NCBI GenBank assembly: GCA_004369085.1
Contig: ML210236.1
Coordinates: 1 to 64,000, forward strand
Length of the DNA stretch: 64,000 nucleotides
Origin: Coprinopsis marcescibilis
Taxonomy: Eukaryota; Basidiomycota; Agaricomycetes; Agaricales; Psathyrellaceae
Direction: 5' to 3'
Shown: in pieces, positions 36,701-48,339 of the stretch
Position numbering within the stretch: position 1 is the stretch's first letter
Layout: every line of letters begins with the position of its first letter
Notes under the pieces: generated by a model
Databases searched by the model: none
Seen by the model: only the letters and a program-made list of their open reading frames with translations
Told to the model about the DNA's origin: nothing
Translations under genes and position numbers: made by a program

Positions 36701-37485
36701 ACCTTGGGTCGAGCAATGCCGGGTTGGCTGGCGACGTCGGCGAACTCGAAGGGTATTGAGGGTTCCGTGCGGTCCTTGCGGTCGGTTATGTGTCTGAGCA
36801 GTCGCTCTGCTTTGACCTTTAGGCGATCAACGCATTGCCGCAGTGGGTGGTCCTACATCCAAACTATCAGCATCCTGCTTTATGACAATAAGAGCTGCGA
36901 GATAGAACATTACACACCTCTGCAGCATTGTATTTGTAGCAATTGGACCATATCAAGTCCAGGTCGTCCTTGAATTCTCGTTTAGACTTGTACTGTTTGT
37001 TCTTGACCTTTTTGGTCATGGTCGCCAGGTCCATTGGGTGTGTGATATCTGGCGTTCAACTTAGCATCCATCCAAACACAAACGTCAGATAGACTCACAA
37101 TCATAGTAATCCGGTACTTCCGACCTCGAAACAGGCCTGAGGAATGCCTCTGCATCACGGTTGTCCTGAACATGCGGTTAGACGCGTGACGCGCGCTATG
37201 GAGCTGCTACTCACGATTGTTATGGTCCTCAAGTCGGCCAATAAGTTGTCGAGAGATTCGTAGAATGGATCTGAAAGCTTGCTGTCCACGCATTGGCGCT
37301 AATCCAGGAATTAGTATTGACCGAAAGGCACACACAGGTTGCTTACACGAGCTTCCTTCACCCCCGTCAGTAGGAGCTTGAGCTCGCTCCCTGGCCTGAC
37401 CTGACTTTCTGTCAGGGTCCTAAGGAGATTCTGAAGTCCTTGTTAGCGCCAGTTGATACCATTGTACCGGATTACTTACATTCAT
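33715..37485 (-). CDS. SPT7: SPT7-like SAGA subunit: bromodomain plus histone fold, 1079 aa
   Basis: Subunit of the SAGA transcription co-activator in the nucleus; in yeast Spt7 scaffolds the complex and its histone fold pairs with Taf10. Exons (minus strand): 37480-37485, 37347-37430, 37215-37298, 37099-37165, 36918-37048, 35602-36852, 35414-35554, 35273-35349, 35077-35211 and 33715-34978; all in frame. Bromodomain at about residues 59-150, with [17 protein letters not shown] and the acetyl-lysine site NCYKYN (Asn 121). Histone fold at about 484-541 ([17 protein letters not shown] then [14 protein letters not shown]), then a coiled segment and the Spt7-typical [18 protein letters not shown]. 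The C-terminal 400 residues are low complexity: five octapeptide repeats of the [PA]GP[ST]Lxxx type, a poly-Ser/Thr run (about 34480-34520) and Gly-rich tracts. The first coding exon is only 6 nt (ATG AAT), so the start is the least sure point. Confidence 0.88.
34675..34794 (-). repeat. Octapeptide-coding repeat in the SPT7 tail
   Basis: Five consecutive 24-bp units encode variants of [32 protein letters not shown] and AGPTLTPH on the minus strand. Confidence 0.8.
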
Positions 37486-38973
37486 CCTTGAACGCGACGC
37501 CGGTTCGTGGTGGTGAAGGGAAAGTGGTTATCCCGGATTAAAGGTCCGACGTCTTCGGAAGCAAGCAGGACCAAATACGGTCCTAGCGCGGGTTCGACCC
37601 TTGGTCACATCACTTTTTCTTGCCCTGAAAACAGATTTTGAATCTCGCCCACTCTTTCATTCTAGTGCAATACATACCAAAGCTGGCGGAGGATCCGAGT
37701 AGTCTCGGTTCAAATGTTGCATTACATCCTTCAAATTGTGAGCCTGACGCCATAAAATATTATCTGACAAAAGACTGCATCGACCCTACCACGATGCAAA
37801 CCTTTGACGAAGGTATTATCTTATGGATGCGGCCTTAAGGCTCTCCTTTCACATCGAGCCCGTTCTCCCTTTGTCACGGGGAGTAAATCGATTGAACATA
37901 ATTCCTTTCATGGCGGGGAACAAGGAAGAGGAAATTGGTTAAACAAGAGAACTAGGGTTGTTGCTCATTACCTTGAATGAAGACTAGCTCGGAACGTCCT
38001 TAGGCAGTAGGCCTTCACATGTAGAGTGAAATGCGGTGAGCCTGGATGGCCCCAACTTACAATCCAAACAAAGACCTTCTAGAGGCTTCGAAATGGTTTC
38101 TGGCAGGCGGATCAAGAGATATTCAGGGTGACCCCGTTCTTTTGTAGGGGGAAATACCACTGTTCTGTTGCGCGTCAGGAGATCAAGCTGCTGACCGGTC
38201 TTTGCAATGCCAAGACAAGAAAACTAAAAACGGTGATGTGCGTATCTACCTGTCACCGAAACACGCGGTTGATGCATTTTATTCCGGATACACAAACGGC
38301 CCACCGGCGCCTATTATATGAGTGTCGAGTATATCTTTGAACTCTTGGGGAATTACTGTTCCTTTTGGATATGTTACTCAGGCAGTGGACAGACTATTTG
38401 CTGGGCACGCACTCACGTGGTGTATATTAGTACTCTTGCTGCAGTTTAAAGATGCTCGAAGGCCTGTGCTGTCCAGCGTGCATACCGGTCGCATATGCTA
38501 TTGACTAATAATACAGGATTCTCGTAATCTGACCCAGGTCCAGGCCTACACCATCAGCCGTTAGATCCGATCGACGTTGACCGTTGCCGTCCTCGGCTTA
38601 TGCCTCAAATTCCGTTTCTCCTCGAACAACCCATTTTCGTCAGAAAGTCACCTTCTCGTGTACCAAAATTGCAGAAAGGGCCCTAATTGACACGTTCGCT
38701 CTGAAGGATTTCCCGTTCGACCAGCAGGTACTACATTGAACATCCGGTCACGAGGGCTACTGACTCCTGCCCGCAAACAACTGCGAGCGGCACTTAATCT
38801 TAGACTAGGGCCATTCAAGGTCCATGACATCCAGGGGCAACATGGCGTCTTGGTTGATATATCAATCATCTCTTTCTGTTGTCAGTGGGCCCATACCCAT
38901 ATCCAATAGGGCGACGATCTTTCCCAAGAATATAAGTAGAGTGCGTCATTAACACCCCCACGCATCCTGAATC
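37486..38973. other. Intergenic, divergent promoters of SPT7 and the Pro-rich gene
   Basis: No supported coding sequence. Frames at 37638-37838 and 38128-38504 (+) are short and featureless. Confidence 0.4.
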
Positions 38974-39675
38974 ATGAGCTACTATACCAGCCCATACTAC
39001 AACAACCAGGCTCCTCCCCAATTCCCAGCCCCTGGGTTTCCCCAGCCGGAGGCATCGAGCCAACAATCCTCGTATCCTCCACCAGGGCCTGGCTTTGCTC
39101 CGCATATTATGTCCTCTGCAGGATTCCCGCCATCCCAGTATGGTCCGCCAAGTTGGGCTACTCCGCAACAGCCGCCAGCTTATCACCCTTGGAGCCAACC
39201 ACCGCCTCCACCACCCTTCCCCAACAGCAGCCCCTTTGCTGATGAGGGACAAGGAGCGACGCATGCAGCGCCTGGGACTATACCACAGCCCCACTGTGTA
39301 CATCCCTCCCCGCCTCTGATTGATCATTCCATACTGGCTCAGGATGCCCGCAATGGATGGAGCGTAAACGTGCACCGCGACAGTCAGGTGGCAGAAACTA
39401 CCAATGATCAGCAAGAGAAGACATCTCAAGCGCCAGCCGTTGTGGGGCAGACTACGATTGCCGGCTCGGACACTCCGCAACCTGCTACCACATCGTACAA
39501 CGCCTATCAGGCAAGCCAAACTGCTTTCACCAATACAGTGGCTGTTCAAGGGCTAGTAGAGCGAGCAAACTTTATCACCTTCGATAACTCATCTGTTCAG
39601 CGAGTGTATCAGCCTGCTACTACCACATATTATGGTTATAGCGGTGTTGACCGAGCAAGTAAGATTACGTTCTAG
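38974..39675 (+). CDS. Pro/Gln/Tyr-rich low-complexity protein, 233 aa
   Basis: Single-exon frame with an ATG start and no plausible intron. Residues 1-110 are a Pro/Gln/Tyr-rich stretch (MSYYTSPYYNNQAPPQFPAP, PPPPPPFPNSSPF) of the kind found in disordered RNA-binding or scaffold proteins. The second half has two related segments, QPATTSYNAYQASQTAF and QPATTTYYGYSGVDRAS, each close to a [AN][NK]FITF or SKITF end. No signal peptide, membrane segment or known domain is visible. It converges on another repeat protein at 40059-41114. Function unknown; the coherent composition and the length suggest a real gene. Confidence 0.55.
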   Translation: MSYYTSPYYNNQAPPQFPAPGFPQPEASSQQSSYPPPGPGFAPHIMSSAGFPPSQYGPPSWATPQQPPAYHPWSQPPPPPPFPNSSPFADEGQGATHAAPGTIPQPHCVHPSPPLIDHSILAQDARNGWSVNVHRDSQVAETTNDQQEKTSQAPAVVGQTTIAGSDTPQPATTSYNAYQASQTAFTNTVAVQGLVERANFITFDNSSVQRVYQPATTTYYGYSGVDRASKITF

Positions 39676-40058
39676 ATCTGTATTTTGTTGTGTAGTGAGT
39701 TGCATAGGAGTACATACCAGCACAGCGCCTTGGGTCGACGCACCAGTCGTAGTATTGCTCTACTAGTCACCTCTACGGTACTCGCTTGACATATAAGATG
39801 ATGCTCGGTATGAATTATCGGCGCGAGTCGCCGCCTCGGACATGATAAGAGTAATTGAGATATGCCAGTAAGATCGCACCCTCTAGAGTCTATTGGAATT
39901 TCGGTTCATTTCGGTTTAATACGGCGCATCGTGAAATTCCGACTAGACAATTTATTTATATAACTACAAGAAAAAAGCAGAGGAAACTATAGTACGCCGA
40001 TAATATACACCATAGTAAAAGCTTCTTATTCAGGAACACTCGTCATACGCGGAGTACT
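39676..40058. other. Convergent 3' flanks
   Basis: AT-rich region between two convergent genes; no coding signal. Confidence 0.45.
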
Positions 40059-41114
40059 CTACTGTTTGTGAGCTTTACTCCCCTTGCGCTTGGGGGCCTT
40101 GGGCATCGACTGATCCCGCTTCTCCTTTTCGCGTATTTGGGCCTCTATGAATTGATTGTCAGCTATCAACCTTGCTGCCAACTTCTTGTAGGCGATAGTA
40201 TCCGCCAGCTCCTCCTCCTTCATCTGCTTGAAGCCAAAGTATACGTCAGCGACATCGAGAATAGGAATAGATCTGAGACACAAGAAATCAGTTCTGCGTT
40301 CCTGAGGACGTACATGCCAACCCATAATTACTCACCTGAGCTGTTCGGAAATCCTTTGGTGGTCCGCCTCAGTGAGGGGAACGTATGTGTAGGGTCTGAG
40401 CTGCTGGCTACCCCCACCGCCGACACTAACGTGCTGGGTTTCAGCACTCATGGGATAGCCCTCGTAGTTCGGCTGTTGGATACGCCCGATGTAGGCACTG
40501 CTAAACTGGCTTTCGTCGTTCACGAGATGGTTTTCGTGGATTCGATGGTCGTGTTGGTTTGGGAGCTCCGCAGTCGCTGTGTTGAGCGTATGTTGACGAT
40601 GGCTCCCAATGCTGGAATTCTGGCTCTGCTTCATGGGATAGGGCCCGTGGCTTCGATGATTGTATGGGTGGGAGAGCTCAGCAGTTGCCATGCTGGACAT
40701 ACGTTGATAATGGCTCTCATCGTTGAAATTCTGGCTGTGCTGTACGAGATTGCGCTCGTGGCTTCGATGATTGTGTGGGTGGGGGAGCTCAGCAGTCGCC
40801 ATGCTGGGCATATGTCGATGATGGCTCTCATCGTTGATATTATGGCTCTGCTGTACAAGATTTCGCTCGTGGCTTCGATGGTCGTATGAGTGGGGGAGCT
40901 CAACAGTCGACGTGCTGGGCATATATTGATAATCGCCCTCATTGTCGTAACTCTGAATCTGCTGCGTGGAAGCGCCATAGCTCATCCACGACAATGCGGA
41001 AACGGGAGATCGCGTCTCCTCCTCCCAAACCCCGCTCACGATGGTGCAGCCGGGTATGTGGACGTTCGGAAGATTGGTGTAGCTGCAGTGACACGACATT
41101 TGCGCGTACGACAT
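40059..41114 (-). CDS. Protein with 37-residue tandem repeats, 330 aa
   Basis: Exons (minus strand) 40336-41114 and 40059-40272, in frame across a 63-bp GT-AG intron. Residues 65-175 are three tandem copies of a 37-residue unit, consensus MPSMATAELPHPHNHRSH then ERNLVQHSQNFNDESHYQR, followed by a degenerate fourth copy. The unit is His/Ser/Asn-rich. The C-terminus (from about residue 245) is different: ILDVADVYFGFKQMKEEELA, an amphipathic helical region, ending in a basic tail PKAPKRKGSKAHKQ that could be a nuclear localisation signal. No signal peptide. The family is not known to me. The repeats suggest recent internal duplication at DNA level, since the 111-bp units remain similar. Function unknown. 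Confidence 0.6.
40590..40922 (-). repeat. Coding tandem repeat, three 111-bp units
   Basis: Three in-frame 111-bp units in the gene at 40059-41114; a fourth, degenerate unit follows to about 40550. The antisense strand shows the same periodicity as a long open shadow frame. Confidence 0.8.
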
Positions 41115-42478
41115 TCTGAAGCTACTACGGTGATATGAAAGGGGGACTGAAAGGTGTCGAAGTGCTAGTAGGAGATTTTATCTTCGGTCGTGGGTGGTTG
41201 AACTAGACGAGCCTGAGATATTTTGAGCCAATCGGATCTGTATTTATAGTTCTGTGTGCGTCCGAAGAAACGGTAACAGGCTCACAACGGGCTGTGCAAC
41301 CATCGCGATCGCCAGATAATCTTGGTCCACCGTGCGGACTTTCTTCATCCGATGAGAGAAAACCATATTGTCCGAAAATCATGAGTTCCTTGACCTTAAC
41401 TGTATTAACTGCAGCGCTTCAGAACAGAGAATGTCCTTACACAGGCTGGAACCCAGGCGCAGGACCAAATATACCGCGGTAAGGAGAATACCAACCAATC
41501 ATTACAAATAATCATGGGGCCGGCGCTTATGTGATGTAAATGCCGCACCGGTACAATAAACGCTTCTCACATACACCGATTACTTGTAGAGACTCCATTT
41601 CCTCGCTTGTTAGGGAGGAGACGCCTAACCCAGCCAGTCCTCACTAGATGCGGTCAAATCGAACGAAGATATCTGCTAAAAATGCGCCTGTGTAAGCTGC
41701 ACTAGTACATTGCAAAAATTGAACAGTAGCTCCACATCGACAATTCTCCGGGCCTCGGTCCCGCCGGCGGGGTATCAGCTGTACAGCATCATATAGCTGT
41801 AGGACTCTGGCCTGGCAACGGTCGACCAAGCAAGAACACGTGTGGCTACGCTTCCGGGGACTTTCAGAGCAGTTGAGAAAGATCCGTAATTTCGTAGTTT
41901 GGTTCAGTCGCATGACCTTCCAACCGTATGCCATGGCAACAGAGAGCAGTGGCTCACTCTATGAAGAATACCAATGAAAAAGAAATTGTCGAGGATGAGA
42001 TCTGACCTTCGAGGATAACAAAACAATCCGAAGACGTGTTTCTGAGGCTTTTCTTGACCTGGGTCCTGTCCGCGCTCCAAGTTTGTGTGTGTCATTGAGT
42101 GGCTCTACGTTCAACATTAACGGCCACAGGAAATGAATTATACTGCTATGTAGTAGTGCGATTCTACCCTAGATATGATAAGGAGACATTAGTATCTTCG
42201 TCGACCTCTTCTCCTATGTCATTTTCTTCCCAACACTCCCAGCGAATTCAGCATAAGAAGGTTGTACTTCACGCAACAAACTATAATACAGGTATAATAC
42301 ACGTCTCGTCTACAAATACATTAAGGCAGTAGTGAAAGGGCGAATGCATGAAACAGGGAAAGAGTGTCCCTCTAGTAAATGTGATGTGATGGAAATAAAT
42401 AGCCCGAAAATGGACATGGGGTCGCAGGGCGATGAGCGAATTAAAGTTCTAACAGGGGCAAGCAAAGCATCTAGTCGT
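41115..42478. other. Intergenic, no feature seen
   Basis: Promoter side of the 37-residue repeat gene and 3' flank of the next minus-strand gene. Short frames only. Confidence 0.4.
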
Positions 42479-44182
42479 CTACGAGCTGAGCATCTCTTGA
42501 ATCCCGGAAACCAGAATGACCTTCGGCTTCAACAGAACCGACTCCTTCCACTCTCCCCTTGTCGACGGAATCTTTTCCGCTCTAACCAGTCCAAGATCCG
42601 TCGTGCACAGGACTCTGTCTTTCTGCCTGTCGTCTTCGAGCTGCCCCGATCGCTTTCCCTTTCCTCCCTCTACCACCTTCTTCCCGTTTCTGCTCTTCAC
42701 GGGCGTCGAATTAGGGGTAGCATCATGCACGCCCGACGCATCCTCCATCGTCTCATCATTGAACAGCACGTCCGGCGCAATGTACAGAGCCTCCAAGTCA
42801 CAGGAGGTGACAGATTCTCCAACGGCGGTGTTGATCCGCTTAGCGTGTGCGAGGATGACGTGTAGTTGACTCGAAAAGGTCGAAATAATTTTGTCGTGGA
42901 GGGAGGTGTGCGTATGTGGTACACCTGTTTCCGAGGAAACCAGGTCCTTCAATCCGGAAATAAGCAGGACGTTCACAAGGGCGTCCACCATGTAAATAGC
43001 GAGGTCGCTAACGTCTCTGGAGGGAGACGGTGAACCAGAGGAGGCGGAGTCGATGGAGTTGCGTCTCATCATGCGCTGGACATGCTGCCGCGTGAGGGCT
43101 CGCCAACGTCCAGAGACTGCTTGTTCCTCTGAGCGAATTGGAATCAGAACATAGAAGGATGTGCCGATCTTGCAAGGTCACTCACCAGCTTCACGGACTC
43201 TGGCATAGACCTCGCTGAGCAGAACTTCGTCTTCGGGATCTTCAAAGAACCACGAAGAGATGATCCAATGCGTATAGGCGCTCATGCCACCTTGGAACGC
43301 GAACTGGAGGAGGATCGGGTCGCGGCTATGGTTCATACGTTGCAGTAAATCGACCATGGTAGGTCCAAAGACCTCCAGAGCTTGTGCCATCGCGTCTTTC
43401 GCTTCGATCTCGGCCTCCAACAGTTGCTCTGGCGATTCTGTGCGAGGAATTCGGAAGTCATCGTCGTCCCCGGGGGTCTTGACAACAGCCAGTTCGTCCA
43501 TTCCATACGATCCTGAAGAGCTAGCTGGTGAACTCGAAGTGACTCGGCGACCCTCTGCCTGGGTGTTGGGCTCCGATCCCTCGAACAAAGGGGCAAATGA
43601 TTCGGCCATGTGTGCTCCAAGCTGCATAATCTCCGCGTTCAACGTTTCGACCATGCCAATGACATCTGCACCAGACAGGGTGTCGGCTTTCGAAAGGAAG
43701 ATCTGCGCTCCCGATAGCTCCTGTGTCCGCACCGCGAGTAGCTGCTGTGCGTCCTCGTATTCGACCGTCTGCGCATGTACAGCCTCCGTCAGATGTAGCA
43801 CTCGGCTTTCGAGAACCCTGTTCTTCTCCGTAAGGTCTTTGCGAGCGCGTTCCGCGATTTCGAGAGCGTGTTCGAGCGTGGAAGAGTGTCTCTGGGCTTT
43901 TTCGCTTGCTGAGCGGAGGGTGGATACGATGTCGTCTTTGTGTTTGAGCTGTGCATCGCGGTTGGCCAGTTCGGTCTTGGCGGTGCGCAGTTCGGAAGTG
44001 AGCCGGTGGTTTGCCTGTTGGGTTAGGCGAACACGTTCCCAGAGATGAAGGAGCTTGAAAGCTCCGAAGCTAAGCGAGGCTGCGAGAGAGAAACTGGCGA
44101 TGCCGATGTAGGTCATCGACATTGAAGAGGCGGGATGGAAGGATGGGCTCGACAGGAAGCAGCTGGGCGATGGTGACCGCAT
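42479..44182 (-). CDS. Membrane-anchored coiled-coil protein, 548 aa (paralogue of 45446-48119)
   Basis: Exons (minus strand) 43186-44182 and 42479-43128. A hydrophobic segment at about residues 23-48 (YIGIASFSLAASLSFGAFKL) is a likely N-terminal membrane anchor. Residues 50-155 form a long coiled coil (LTSELRTAKTELANRDAQLK). A conserved block follows at 156-200: LSGAQIFLSKADTLSGADVI then GMVETLNAEIMQLGA. The single intron lies just before EEQAVSGRWRALTRQHVQ. The C-terminal half is alpha-helical and the tail is basic and Ser-rich. The divergently transcribed neighbour shares the GAQ-FL-KAD block, the EEQAV-GRWR-LTR block and the intron between. I believe this family is widespread in mushroom-forming fungi without assigned function; that is recollection, not shown here. 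Confidence 0.72.
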
Positions 44183-45445
44183 TTTGGAGAAGCTATCTAT
44201 AAGATAGGCTTGACAGAGTCGGTAGTTGTAGAAATCTTGAAATGGAATTGGCCTAGACGTGACTCTTATTTCTTTCTTTCTTCGTTAAGATGAAACCAGA
44301 TGAAGGAAGACCGTGGTAGTGAACGTTTGGTGGTTGGCGTTGCTGGAGGTTCTGGATTATAGAAGGCTTGCTGTGTGCTTGCTGCTGTAGTCTTAGGTTC
44401 GATTGTATAGGCAACCCTGGATGCTGAAGTAGGATATTTCGGCCATGAGGCATGAACGTGTAGTGATAATGATAGTCCGGACAATTTATCACCCCTTTTA
44501 CGCAGCCCCCGCGCCCCGAATGTTCCTTAAATGTCGAAGAATCTAGTAAGGACAGGCGTTAGCCTCGCGGTGATCGATGATATGATTGCTCACCGAGCTT
44601 GTTTCATGGAATACGGGCGCTGGAGTAACCGGGTCGTTGCCGCCGCATGGATTTTCTTGTTCAGGTTCATTAGGGTGGTGTTTAGCGCCGGGTGGTTGGG
44701 ACCTGGTCGCCTTTTATAGGTCACATAGCCTGCCTCGTGTACCAACGTTCCCCGCAGACGTCAGATTGCGTGACACATGCCTGCCCGTCAGGCATCCTCG
44801 GTCGTCTGCCAAAAATCAGGAGAATGCTTCAACCGCGAGGCTTATACTTACACCTACCTAGTTTGCCTTTAGGTTGTATTAAAAGCCTCGACCTTGTACC
44901 AAGAGGTATCATCGAGATTCCACGATGATGATGGATGGGAGGCTTGTTGAGGCATGAGTCAAAACGAAAGCGGCAATTGCCGGCGACTCGGGGCTGTGCG
45001 AATGTGGGGGTAATGCGTTTTGAGCACGGACCAGCTACGTCTGAGCCAGACTATTGGGTCAGCCGCCAGCACTTCTTTCTTTTTTATTTTCAAACATGAC
45101 TTTCATTCGTTGTTAGCTACGAGGTCTAGGCTTCTTTTAAAGACGAGAAATCGATTGAAACAAGAAATAAAACAAGTAATCGGTATATGTGTCTGATGAC
45201 GCGTCGCTGGTCCAGGGGGAAGAGTGTTCTTCGTTCCCGATACGATAAACGAAGCGAGCGCAGCCTACCAGATTGAGCCCAACAATCACCGCAAAGCATA
45301 CATAAATGCACAGCACATCACTGTGTCGGGCGCCTAATCAGGTTGTCACTTGACCACCATCTCGACCTTTCATTTGATCCCGCCTTTCACCAAGATCAGC
45401 TACGATAGTCGGTATGCCTCGTTTTTCGAACATTTTGAGGCGATT
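44183..45445. other. Bidirectional promoter region of the coiled-coil pair
   Basis: 1.26 kb between two divergent paralogues. No coding evidence. No TATA element stands out near either start. Confidence 0.4.
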
Positions 45446-48119
45446 ATGACGTTTGTCAAAGGCCATAATCCCTCAAACGGTTCGATGTCTTCGCATTCGA
45501 GTACGAAATATCGTTCGACCGAGTCTGACTCCCATGGGTCGACAAGACCATCGGATAACAGCGAAAGAAGGCCAAAGCGGGCACCTGCAGACGATTCGAC
45601 GACGCAAATGCGGCAGCGTGGGGTTGACCCGGTGACAATCGCAAATCCGCATAGCAACGAAATAGTGAACTACGACAAAGGGGACATGCGTACTCCAGCA
45701 CCGATATCTTCTGACTCGACGTCGACATTCACAAGAGATGCAGGCGATGGTCGCGGCGCGGCACCAATCAGGAGCAGAGATGTGCGTTATCAAGACGATC
45801 GCGATCGTGGTGCGATTCGCAGCACCACCACCGACCGCGGTGCGTGTGGTCTCTCTGTACCGTAACCATGCTTCGCTTGCTCACGGTGCGCTCTAGACAA
45901 GCCTTTGCCACACAGTAAAGATCAAGAAAGAGTGCCAGCTTCGAGGTCCCACACCGATCGAGCTAACAGTATGCGTCGTTCTCTGTCTGCCTGAGCGGTA
46001 TCTTACTGTATATTAGATGTAAGAGAAAGTGGAAGTTCTATTCGTAGCTCTCAGCGCGAGCACAGTCCAGGTGCGTGTTTCCTTTTTCAAGTGTTCAGTT
46101 CGACATCTACTAACGTGTTTGGAAATTGGGGTACATTTTAGCTAAAAGAGATAAGGATAGGATTCGCACTGAAGATCGTGAGAGACCCCCTGTCTCGTAC
46201 TCGGCACAGGATGCTCACAGGCGTTCAGCACCACGGTCGGGAGTCGTCGATCTGGGCGGTGCGCAATCTGGGTATGAATCGATTATGTCCAGACCCATGG
46301 ATAATCCTGGTGAGGAGTCAGAGAGGTCTGGTCGTCATGGTCTGGAGAGCTAAATTCCACCCGAAGATACAAGGAAAGCGGATGAGATGGTAGTCGACAT
46401 GCTGGAGAGTATAGAAGTAAGGGAGGAGAGGCATCGTAAGTGCAATTCAGCCGGTACTTGACATCCGTTCTCATTCGTCATCGAAGTCCTGGTATCCAAG
46501 GAAAAGAAGGAGCCTGGGCTACAAGCTGTGCTCGAAGATACGCGCACTCGAAGCGAAGACAGCGATTCCTCCATGGAATACGAGCTCGTAGAGTTGGAAG
46601 ATTCCCGAATAACCCAGAAACAGGAACAGGAAGCGAAAGACCACGCGCTCGCTCAAGAAATTCAGGAAGCTGAACGGGCGGAATCGGACACAAGTTCTTC
46701 AGACTCTGACGAGACTGCGTTGCCTCAGAAGAAATCTTGGACAGCCATGGTCATCGGGGGCAGCTCCGGCACCAGTGACAAATACAAGGCGAGGGCTAAA
46801 CATTACAAGCTTCGTTATATCGAAGTTTCCCACGAGCTCGAACGGAAGCGGAAGGAAGCTTCGTCCTTCACTCAGCAATGGAGCACCTTGCTGATGGAAA
46901 ACCAATCTCACGCACAATATATCCGCCGCATCGAAGAAGAGAACAGGGGGTTGAAGTTCGAACTCCAGAACGTCAAGCAGCAGCTGAGCGACGCCGTTAA
47001 CCTGTCAGAGGTGCGAGGGAAGGAGCTCAAAGGGGCGCAGGTCTTCCTCACCAAAGCCGACAGTCTATCCACTAGCGACGTCGTTCAGAAGGTGCTTGAT
47101 CTCAACGATGAGATATTCCAGGCTGCCGCACTTCTTGGAGAGACGCTTGCTTACCAGGTGTATGAGGATGGGGTGGATCGAGTTGAGGCCAGACAGTCGT
47201 TGATACAGGGGTCGATGGAGCGGGCGCGGTGGATGCTTGGGCCTCGTCTTGCAGAAATCCTGGCTAAGGAGAGCCTCAAGCCGCCGAAGGAGGCGACAAA
47301 CCCATTGTTGGTGCAGATCGTGATGCAAAGCGCGTTAACGCAGTGGTGTTACTCCGTTGCCCATAGATGGTGTACAGGTACGGAACACGACAACGAGGTT
47401 ATACAGAACTTGTACGAGGACATTCGAGCCACAGGTGAGCGATATTATGACGTTTTTGGACTCGTACTTATATATGACGTCCTTGATTATCTTCAGAGGA
47501 GCAGGCTGTTGCCGGTCGTTGGCGGTCGCTCACCCGTGCACATCTCCAGACTTCGGCCACCGGTTGGGTACAGAATGTCCGGGATGGGATCATCCCCGTC
47601 ATGCAAGTTGCAGGTTGGACCTGCGCAGATTTGTTCCAGTTTGAGAAACGCCTCCCGTCGATCTTCAAGGCCCTCCAAGACATCCGTAAGGCGACTGGCG
47701 AGGATGTCACCTCTACCGATCTGGAAGTCATTACCGTCGTAGACGGTAAAGGGTTTGACCCCAACTTTATGGAAGATGCGTATGGTGATGGTAGGGGCGA
47801 CTCTAGCGCGTTGAAGGCTGTTGGCAAGAGCGGAGATGGTGATGATCCTCCTGCACACCTGGTCGTCGCTAGTGTGGGCCTGGGCCTACGCCAAGTAATC
47901 CTCAAGCGTCATTCGAATGGCGCTGTGTCCAAACGGGCCACTTGGATAGCCTCGCCCAAGGTTGTATTGGAGAAGACTATCAAAGAAGCCATCGAACCTC
48001 CACCGCCGACTACCAGGAGACGGAAGAGGAACGGAGGGGAAGGTGTCGTTGGGGCAGCCATGTCGGCTGTGGCCAATTTGGTTTCTGGATCGGGCCCATC
48101 GCCTTCTAACAACGCTTAG
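45446..48119 (+). CDS. Ser-rich coiled-coil protein, 775 aa (paralogue of 42479-44182)
   Basis: Seven exons: 45446-45839, 45897-45968, 46017-46070, 46142-46309, 46367-46435, 46487-47434 and 47497-48119. All internal introns have the same phase (1), so the short exons 2-5 (72, 54, 168, 69 nt, each a multiple of three) could be skipped without a frame change. Residues 1-250 are a disordered, charged Ser/Arg/Asp-rich region. A coiled coil covers about 330-430 (YIRRIEEENRGLKFELQNVK). Then comes the block shared with the divergent neighbour, LKGAQVFLTKADSLSTSDVV, and after the shared intron GEEQAVAGRWRSLTRAHLQ. The C-terminus is basic with PPPPTTRRRKRNGG. It lacks the N-terminal membrane anchor of its partner. 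Function unknown. Confidence 0.72.
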
Positions 48120-48339
48120 ATCGAGGTCTTCGTGAGAATTGAATGAATCGTATATGGCTCTTTTTTGTTCGTTGGCATGTTACATTGTACCACCAATTGT
48201 CTCCAATCTTGTATATTATGCTATGGACCCGAAAGTTGACTTGTATCATTGCGAAAATAACTGTCCCTGGATCACCCTGTCCAAAGAGAGGGAGCTAATA
48301 TGAGCTAGTGAATTGATGAGAGGATCCCAGAGAAAAGAC

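Noticed and set aside
36308..36973. 221-codon plus-strand open frame
   Set aside because: Antisense to SPT7 exons 5-6, which carry the bromodomain.
40068..40889. 273-codon plus-strand open frame with periodic hydrophobic stretches resembling membrane helices
   Set aside because: Antisense to the 111-bp coding repeats; the periodicity comes from the repeat.
43284..44048. 254-codon plus-strand Ser/Cys-rich open frame
   Set aside because: Antisense to the coiled-coil gene at 42479-44182, which has a supported splice site and paralogue.
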